Assembly (NCBI GenBank): GCA_002224055.1
Contig: AZLU01000001.1
Span: 163,329 to 227,328, forward strand
From: Pezizomycotina sp. ARF18
Taxonomy: Eukaryota > Ascomycota
Reading direction: 5' to 3'
Length of the DNA: 64,000 nt
The position numbers and the translations under genes are program-made. The notes beneath the pieces are model-generated. The model was not told the DNA's origin. It worked only from the letters and a program-made list of their open reading frames with translations, and ran no database searches. Below, in pieces: positions 57,518 to 64,000 of this stretch; the first letter of the stretch is position 1, and every line of letters starts with the position of its first letter.

Positions 57518-59783
57518 ATGTCATCTCCGAATTCACCCCCGGAGAAGACACTGACAGGGTTCCTGCATTGCCCGTACGAGATCATCATCCAGATACTAAA
57601 GTGCGCTGCTGTAAGTATGCCCTAACTTCCCCATAGTGATAAAACTTGCAAGCTTGGTCTAATGATGCATCGCGTTTCACTGATCAGATACAATTCCCCG
57701 AAATCCGGTCCTGCGCCTGACCAACTCAATCTTCCGGACTATCATCGACCCGATAATATTCCACACGTTCCGCTTCAACCTCGATCACGTTTGCGAGAGG
57801 GGGTTTGCGATCAAGTCGCTAGATACCTCCGCGGTAATTGTCCGCCCGGTATACGAACCAGAGCCGACGAAGCTCGAGCTCCAGCATACCGCTGTTGAGA
57901 CAAGATGGCGCCGCGGAGTGCGGCGTGCTAAGAGACGTGCGGGCTGCAGAGAGAGTACAGACTGGATTGGATTGAGCGCCGTCGGAAAGAGTCGAAGCAG
58001 AGTTGGGAGAAGAGGAAGGCATTGCGTACGTTTTATTCCGGGTATTCTAGTATATAGTACATAAGGGTACGATTGGTTATATATTAATCAACGCGTCGTT
58101 TGCAATGAAAACAGAGAAGGAAGGCATCCAATTATCCAGAACCCATTCGGCATGGAACTATCTCCGCCCGCTGGTCAAACACGTCCGCATCCAGGCTATT
58201 GGCGGCCTCCGCAGGGAGAAATACGACTGGCGCACCACCAAATGGTGTTCCTGCAACGACAAGCCGGACATGCACATCGCCAGCTTCCTGAGCAGTTTTC
58301 CAAACATCAAAACCGTAGCTTGGCACCTAACGGACGAAACGCGTCTGCCGTCCGATGAAATCGCCTTGGTAACAGAACAGATATACCTTTTCTGCGAAGA
58401 GCGCGGTCTACCGCCGCCCGAACTCAACCTCGGGTTCACCTCGGCGAGGATTTTCGGACTTGATAATCTTCTGAACTTCCCGCACCTGAATAACCTAAGG
58501 AGACTGAATATAGGGTACCGCGAGGATGGCTGGTTCTCGGAATTAAGTTATGGCTCCGCCCGCCACACGATCGCGGCGCTGGTAGCTTGTTCGGAGAGTC
58601 TGACGGAGCTTCAGATCGAAATCCGTCCGTTTCTGCCTAGCTGGCTCCTGCAACAACGACAGCCACATGGGGAAATATACAATCATTTTGAAAAGATAGC
58701 GAAGAGTTACCTCGATCTAAACTGATACTGAGCGAAGCAGCGAGGCTCATAGACGCGAAAAGCGGGAAGAGCACGAGGAACATAAAATCGCTGAAGCTGC
58801 ACAACGTCTTCATGCCGCGTAATTCCAGTTTGACGCGCCGCTTCCTGGGTTGTGCGGAGGATGTTAGTTATACGTTTGATTTGGATACTCAAGACGCGAG
58901 GGACTCGGCGGCGTGGAACTCGCACGAACACGGTTACGTGCTTGGGAATATTTCTACGCTCACGTTATCCCGGCTGAGCCTTCCCGCGTTCGTTTTCATG
59001 AAAGGTTACAATAACTTGACGACGCTGACTATAGCACCGCCCCGCTACCGGGATGAGTTTCCTGGCTTCGACGAAGGGAACATCGGGATACAAGACCAAC
59101 TGACGGAGCAGTTCTGGACCGAAGTGGCCCCCGTATTAAAGCACAAGCTGAGCTCCCTCGCGATCCGCGGATCGTGCGTGAGTCCTGCGTGGACGTGGGA
59201 GCCTGCTTCTCCGGCTGCTAATGCGGTTTGCGGAGTGTAAGCACTTGACGAGATTAGAGATGTGCGCGTGCGGTGTGGTTGATTACCGTTGCTACGCGCA
59301 CGATTTCATTCAAAGCGTCCTACGGTGGAACAAACACGTCGAGGAGCTAGTGGTCTGGCACGATCCCCACTGGGGGCGAACACACGATACATCCGCGACA
59401 CCCGGCAATCCGATCTCATGTTTGCAATCACCGAGTTTTACCGGGAGGAAGCCTTTGACCTCGAAGGCTTCGAAGATAACGCAAGGAGAAGTTTGACTAT
59501 CGTTTTTAAGAGGCCGCGTTTCGGGCTGAGGGAGCGCGATGTCGTTGATAGAGGTGATCTAGCGGAGACTCGAGCTTTTTTCCTTTCGAAGCGGACAGTC
59601 GTAGATCATGTGCACTCGGATGTGCGCGGTTGCCAGTGTGGTAGCGGTAACGAGAAGCTGACGTGGCAGTATTCACGGACGGACCTGCTTAGGCCTGCGA
59701 TGGAGCATCGGGTGTTTAGGCGGCCGTCGCCGTCTTGCTATGAGCGACGGCCGCCTTACTATGAGGATGTGATTGCTTTCTAG
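57518..59783 (+). CDS. F-box protein with LRR-like repeats
   Basis: The start at 57518 (CCAATG) gives MSSPNSPPEKTLTGFLHCPY and EIIIQILKCAA, a short F-box, split by an intron (57611-57687). After one base short, IPRNPVLRLTNSIFRTIIDP and IIFHTFRFNLDHVCERGFAI follow. From about 58105: WNYLRPLVKHVRIQAIGGLR, SFLSSFPNIKTVAWHLTDE, NLLNFPHLNNLRRLNIGYRE, LVACSESLTELQIEIRPFLP, NISTLTLSRLSLPAFVFMKG and AECKHLTRLEMCACGVVDYR. These are leucine-patterned repeats of irregular length. It ends RRPPYYEDVIAF at 59783. About 700 residues, broken by at least five one-base shifts. It would recruit targets to an SCF ubiquitin ligase. Diverges from F-box paralogue 1. Confidence 0.7.
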
Positions 59784-59930
59784 ACCAAGACTAAATACTC
59801 GGCCACATATTTGTACTTAGCGTAATGTGTAATTATATCACAATGAGTGGGTAGCACTGTCATGCTCATCAAATCACATATATATTATTGTTTCGAATGA
59901 CTGCCCTTGAAACTCAAACCCAACATATAT

Positions 59931-61082
59931 TTATCGTGTCTTCGACGCATCTTGGGTCTCATAAACCTCTGACCGCTGCGTACTCATATTCAACTTCAAC
60001 CCGAACTCCTCCGCATTAACCTCCCCGGGCCCAAACATCTCCCTCCGCATCTGCGCCACCTTCTCAACGCTCCACGACCCTTCTTCCTCCTTCAAAAATT
60101 CCAACTCCCTATCTACTTCTTCGTCCACCTCATTCCCCCACTCGCTATCCGAATAAACCTCAGGATCCTCAGATGGCTCATACGCCAACAAATCGTACGG
60201 AACGTTATACTCCTGCACCTCATGATCGAAGAACTCCTCATCAGTATACGTCGTCCTCGTACTAACCGTGACATCGAGCATGTGTTTCGGCCACGGATTG
60301 AGGTTTATGTTGACGCCCGTGATCTCCAGTTTCTCCTCCCACTGCCACATTGTGCGCGTGTAAGCTTCTAACGCTCCGCAGAAGCTGCCGACGGAGATAT
60401 GCCCTGCTTCATTATCCGTGTGATTTTCAGACCGGCTTCGCGGACTTCGTAGGGGTACATCCAATTCTCATCGTACGATCCCCAGGGGCTAACCGTTCCA
60501 GCGCGTCCGACGGCGGGATAATAGAACTTTATCGTGAAGCGAATAGGGACTTCGCTTGTAACCGGCGGATCAAATAGCGATTCTTTCATCAGCCGTTCCT
60601 CCCCATTTTCCCTAGGAAACGTACGAACGACCAATCTTTATTATAAACCTCGCATCACTCACGCTCTCCCACGGCTCTAACATAACTACCTCATCCAACA
60701 GCCGGTGCACCGTCGTATTCGCGGGTACGTCGCACGCCATGCACTTATTACACGGGCAATTCCACTCAGCGCCCTCCGGCGACGCTGTATCGAGAATGCA
60801 CCACTGCGAGCGCATATATAACCTCTACCGCCGCCGTGCTCTTCCATATCTAAATGGAAATCGAAGAAGCGGTCTTCTTTGAATGCGCGGTACCATATTT
60901 TTGTAGAGGATGAGAGCTCAAGAAGGACGCGGCGGGAGAGGGAGCGGAAGGTGGTGGAGACGGAGAGGAGGGATGTTATGGTGGGAAGTCGAGGTTATCG
61001 ATGAACAGCAGCAGGATCTCGGAGGGGAGGATTCGATCATGGATCTGCGGACGGGCATTGCGAGGCGCATTGGGTCGTTCAT
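59931..61082 (-). CDS. F-box protein, paralogue 2
   Basis: Starts MNDPMRLAMPVRRSMIES at 61082. After a one-base shift the F-box reads DRILPSEILLLFIDNLDFP, then ITSLLSVSTTFRSLSRRVLL (about 60915-61035). IWYRAFKEDRFFDFHLDMEE follows, then GAEWNCPCNKCMACDVPANT, LFDPPVTSEVPIRFTIKFYY, TRTMWQWEEKLEITGVNINL and an acidic tail (EDPEVYSDSEWGNEVDEEVD) to DASKTR at 59931. It is about 375 residues. The F-box, IWYR, CPC-x-KC, LFDPPV and MWQW-EEK blocks match the gene at 55350-56672. At least five frame changes. Likely an SCF adaptor in nucleus or cytosol; the target is unknown. Confidence 0.7.
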
Positions 61083-62246
61083 GTTGCGAAAATTGAAACT
61101 TGTGATTAATTACTATAGAAGCAATTTCTAGCTATATCAATCGTGATGTTTTGTGAATGTATCCCGTCCGAACGTGACCCTCTCAGCTTCCCAGCGTTTC
61201 CAATTATTCACAGACGCGTCGTTGCTTGTTTCTCGTTGTCACTTTTTATCCGAGAGAGCTCATTGGCTCGCCAAGCTGCTAGTTCGTTTCCTTCACGAAT
61301 CAGCTTTCGCCTTACCTTGTCCCCCTCGAGCTCCCACTATGCAGTATCTACGTGGCGAAAATGTAGCTGGCTATCTGAACATGAACATGCGACGAAAATT
61401 TTTTTTTCATACCAATGCAAACCATACATGCATTTCCCTTGTTTTGTCTTACAAGGCGATGGAGGGCCGGAGTCTCTAAAACTTCAGATTTTCATCATGA
61501 ACTGAAGAACGAGGGGCAATTTTTTCTTCACGGAATCCTTGATCATCGGTCTATAGATAGAAGTAAGTTCACGGTAATGATCCTTGTAGAGCTCCTCTAT
61601 CCTCACTGCCCTTCCGTTGTTCCTGCGCTCTGGTCAAAATGACGGGTCGAAAGTATGACACACGCGATACGAGAAAGGCAAGTTGAAGCATTCAACAATC
61701 AACAAATCTCACGATACGACAAGTCAAGAGAATACTTATAGGTTGCAGTAAAGAAGCTTTCTTATATCTCTGTATATAAATCTTTTGTTCTTCTCCGTTT
61801 TATATACTCATACTCCTAAACATTATCTACCTCCCTCCGAAACCATAATTAACATGTGAATAGCACGGTGATACAGTAGGAAGAATGCCGATGAAAAATT
61901 CTTAAGAGGGTAGCGACAGTAAGTATGTACGGGTTTGTTTTTTTCTCTTTCTCGAGTGGAGTCAGAAAATAATGTAACGGAAGAATACAGGATAGTAACT
62001 TTCACGATCGTACAAGGGCGTTCGACGTTAAGTAATGCAATGAGGATAATGCAGAATAATGATGAACGAGCGTAATACACCCTCCGGGGAAGAGGGCATA
62101 GATGCAAAACAACAAGGGAAAAGGTATTATGCAGGAGGAACAGGTAATAGGTAATAATGCAATAGACGAAAACAAGGTATCAAAAGGGAAAAAAAAAGAA
62201 AAGCTTAGTAAAAGAAACAAACAAAAGAAAATCCGACTTTTACGAC
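61083..62246. other. intergenic
   Basis: Overlapping plus-strand frames at 61143-61505 have no recognisable content. No gene is called. Confidence 0.35.
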
Positions 62247-64000
62247 TTATCCGGAACTTTCAACAGACCGCGCCGCTGACCGCCGACTCGCCTCCTTCTC
62301 CTTCTCCTTCTCCTTCTCATTATTACTAGAGCTCTTCCTAAGACTACTCGTCCGCTCCATACCGCCATCGCTAATAGTCCTCGGCTTCGCCTTCCTCTTC
62401 AGACTCCCGAAGAAACCATGATGCTTCTCCTTATCCGAATCCTTACTCTCGCTGCGCATATGACCAGCGCCTTCCTTCCGCATCATCATCGGTAAATGCG
62501 TGAACTCGGGCGCGCTGGGGCTCGGCGTAAGCGGCGTCTTCGGCCTTCTCGCGCGTACCTTCTCGGGCTTTAAATCCGCGCTGTCGAACAATGAGGGTAG
62601 CTTGTTGTGGTACTTTCCGCACTGGACGCAGTACGACGTTCCGTCGCCGTGGTCCTCGTGGTGGTGGTAGTGGGAGTGATCGAAGGAGGAGGAGGATTTG
62701 TGGGAGGGGATTTGGGTTCCCCGCTGGCTCCGCTGGAGGCGCTGTTGAGGGTGCCGACGGAGGCGTTGGTGGAGGTGCGCTTGTATTCGGAGAGGGGCGG
62801 GATATGCTGATGCTGCCCGTGCGGATGGAGAGTTCGGGTTCGGTCTGCGTTGATGCAGCGGTGAATTCGCGGATGAGAGTTCGTCTTTGATGGATTGGAG
62901 TTTTTGTTTCTGCGGGGAATTGTTAGCGGCTTCTATCAAACGATACCAAGCGAATGAAAGGGGAAATGGAGAATTACCTCTTCGTCAATCTCACGCTGCT
63001 TCTCGTCTGCAGCCGCTTGTCGGTCCTTGACCTCGGCTTCGCGGGACGCGAGTTCCTCGGCCTGTTTCTGCAGTTCGGATTCCTTAGCCGATAACGACTG
63101 TTCCTTTTCCTTGATGTCGGTCTCCTTCTGCGAGATATCAGCCTCACGTTTCGCGAGCTCGTCGGCGGTTGTCTTCATGCCGGCTTCCTTGCCAGATACA
63201 GCGTTCTCACGGTCGATGAGTGCCTTCTCCATCTGAGCGAGAGAAGTCTCCTTCTCGGAATGAGCGGATTCCTTTTCGTTAAGCGATGTCTCGCGCTCAA
63301 TCAGCTGCTTTTCTTTCTCCTCGGTGGATGCGAGTTTCTCGCTAGTCTCCTTCTCACGAGACTCAACGGCGGCCTCCCGTTCAGAGATCTGCTCCTCGCG
63401 AGTTTTAACAGAAGCCTCCTTCTCAGCCGCCTTGCTTTCCTTCGCTTTAACCCCATCTCGCGGTCGAACACGCTCTTTTCCCGTTCCGCGGCGACTGCGA
63501 GTCTATCCGTCGCCTCGCTCTCCCTCTTGTTGAGTTCAGTCTCGCGGCCGGCGATGTTCATCTCGCGGTGCTTCAAGTACGTCTCCTTCCCTTCCGTTTC
63601 CCGTCCGCGGTTATCGAGGCTCTCCGCTCTTCCTCGAGCTGCTTCTGACGCTCGTTAAGGCATTTCTCAAGCGCGAGTAATTCGGCCCGCTTCACCGCCA
63701 TCGCGGCGACTCGTTCTTCCCGCTTCTTAACGTCGGATTCGCGGGAGAGGACGGCAACTTCGCGGGTCGCGATTTCGGTTTGGAGGCGTCGAGTGACGAT
63801 TGCCGTTGGTCGAGCGCGAGTTTACGCTCCTCGTTGGTCTTTTTGAGCTTTTCGAGGGACGCTTCGGCGTTTTCCTGCTTGCGCAGCTTCGACCAGCGTT
63901 CCGCGGCTTGCTTCATGCTGCGGTCGGCGGCTTCGGCTTTTTTCTTGGAAGCTTCCTCGAGGCGGATTATTTCGGCCTCCCTGGTGGCGACGGCGTGGAG
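62247..64000 (-). CDS. long coiled-coil protein, 5' end beyond window
   Basis: From the window edge down to about 62960 the sequence is a coiled coil built on short repeats of the type REAxxxxKExxLxxKE: for example MKQAAERWSKLRKQENAEAS, EREAAVESREKETSEKLAST, ADELAKREADISQKETDIKE and LSAKESELQKQAEELASREA. An intron (about 62912-62976, CTAAC branch point, CCCCGCAG acceptor) leads to KQKLQSIKDELSSANSPLHQ, then a Pro/Ser-rich linker. The tail has a CxxC motif (TSYCVQCGKYHNKLPSLFDS) and basic KHHGFFGSLKRKAKPRTISD, ending RRSAARSVESSG at 62247. Several one-base shifts occur. Likely a structural or scaffold protein; no named family. Confidence 0.65.

Noticed and set aside
61143-61642. Overlapping plus-strand frames
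   Set aside because: No domain; composition changes from frame to frame without support from conservation.
1-64000. tRNA, rRNA and CRISPR arrays
   Set aside because: None found by eye; CRISPR would not be expected in a fungal genome.

Overview
The window reads as nuclear DNA of a filamentous ascomycete (Pezizomycotina); I cannot name the species. The reasons are short GT-AG introns (about 50-115 bp) with CTAAC-type branch points, a TIR-bearing DNA transposon worn down almost wholly by G:C-to-A:T change (a repeat-induced point mutation pattern), and typical families: fungal rhodopsin-domain membrane proteins, a KNREKQ-type bZIP, fungal arsenite methyltransferase, a Sulfotransfer_4-like P-loop protein, an S10 carboxypeptidase and F-box proteins.

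Layout. 1-6 kb holds decayed genes: a 5'-partial gene, a rhodopsin-domain gene, a small ORF behind a TATA box, and a small minus-strand gene. 6.4-15.2 kb carries seven related small genes that I do not recognise. They share a W-F-x-W block and a tail that reads FTRRY-F-GSRRLH-LTRTRN in the best copies; the last copy lies next to a 1.35 kb Tc1/mariner element. 15.5-22.9 kb has unrecognised genes: a basic/coiled-coil protein, a long acidic-to-cysteine-rich protein and a helical protein. 23.3-25.8 kb has an arsenite methyltransferase and a bZIP factor diverging from one promoter region. 26.6-30.7 kb has a Ser/Thr-rich one-pass membrane protein and a secreted Ser/Gly/Asn-rich protein. 31-35 kb has the P-loop protein, an intact 94-residue secreted protein and a hypothetical protein. 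After a 4.2 kb gene-poor stretch, 39.4-43.5 kb encodes a long repeat-rich protein ending in a NIF3/YqfO-like domain. 44-64 kb has an SDR reductase, a second rhodopsin-domain protein, the S10 carboxypeptidase, three F-box genes and a coiled-coil protein running off the window end.

Frames. Nearly every gene, including ones with all catalytic residues, is cut by one-base shifts. Where family conservation shows the expected reading, many shifts fit a run of one base being one too short (less often one too long). This pattern across unrelated genes suggests assembly or base-calling error rather than wholesale pseudogenisation, though the transposon and parts of the first 28 kb also show real decay. 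Gene spans below therefore join neighbouring frames on one strand.
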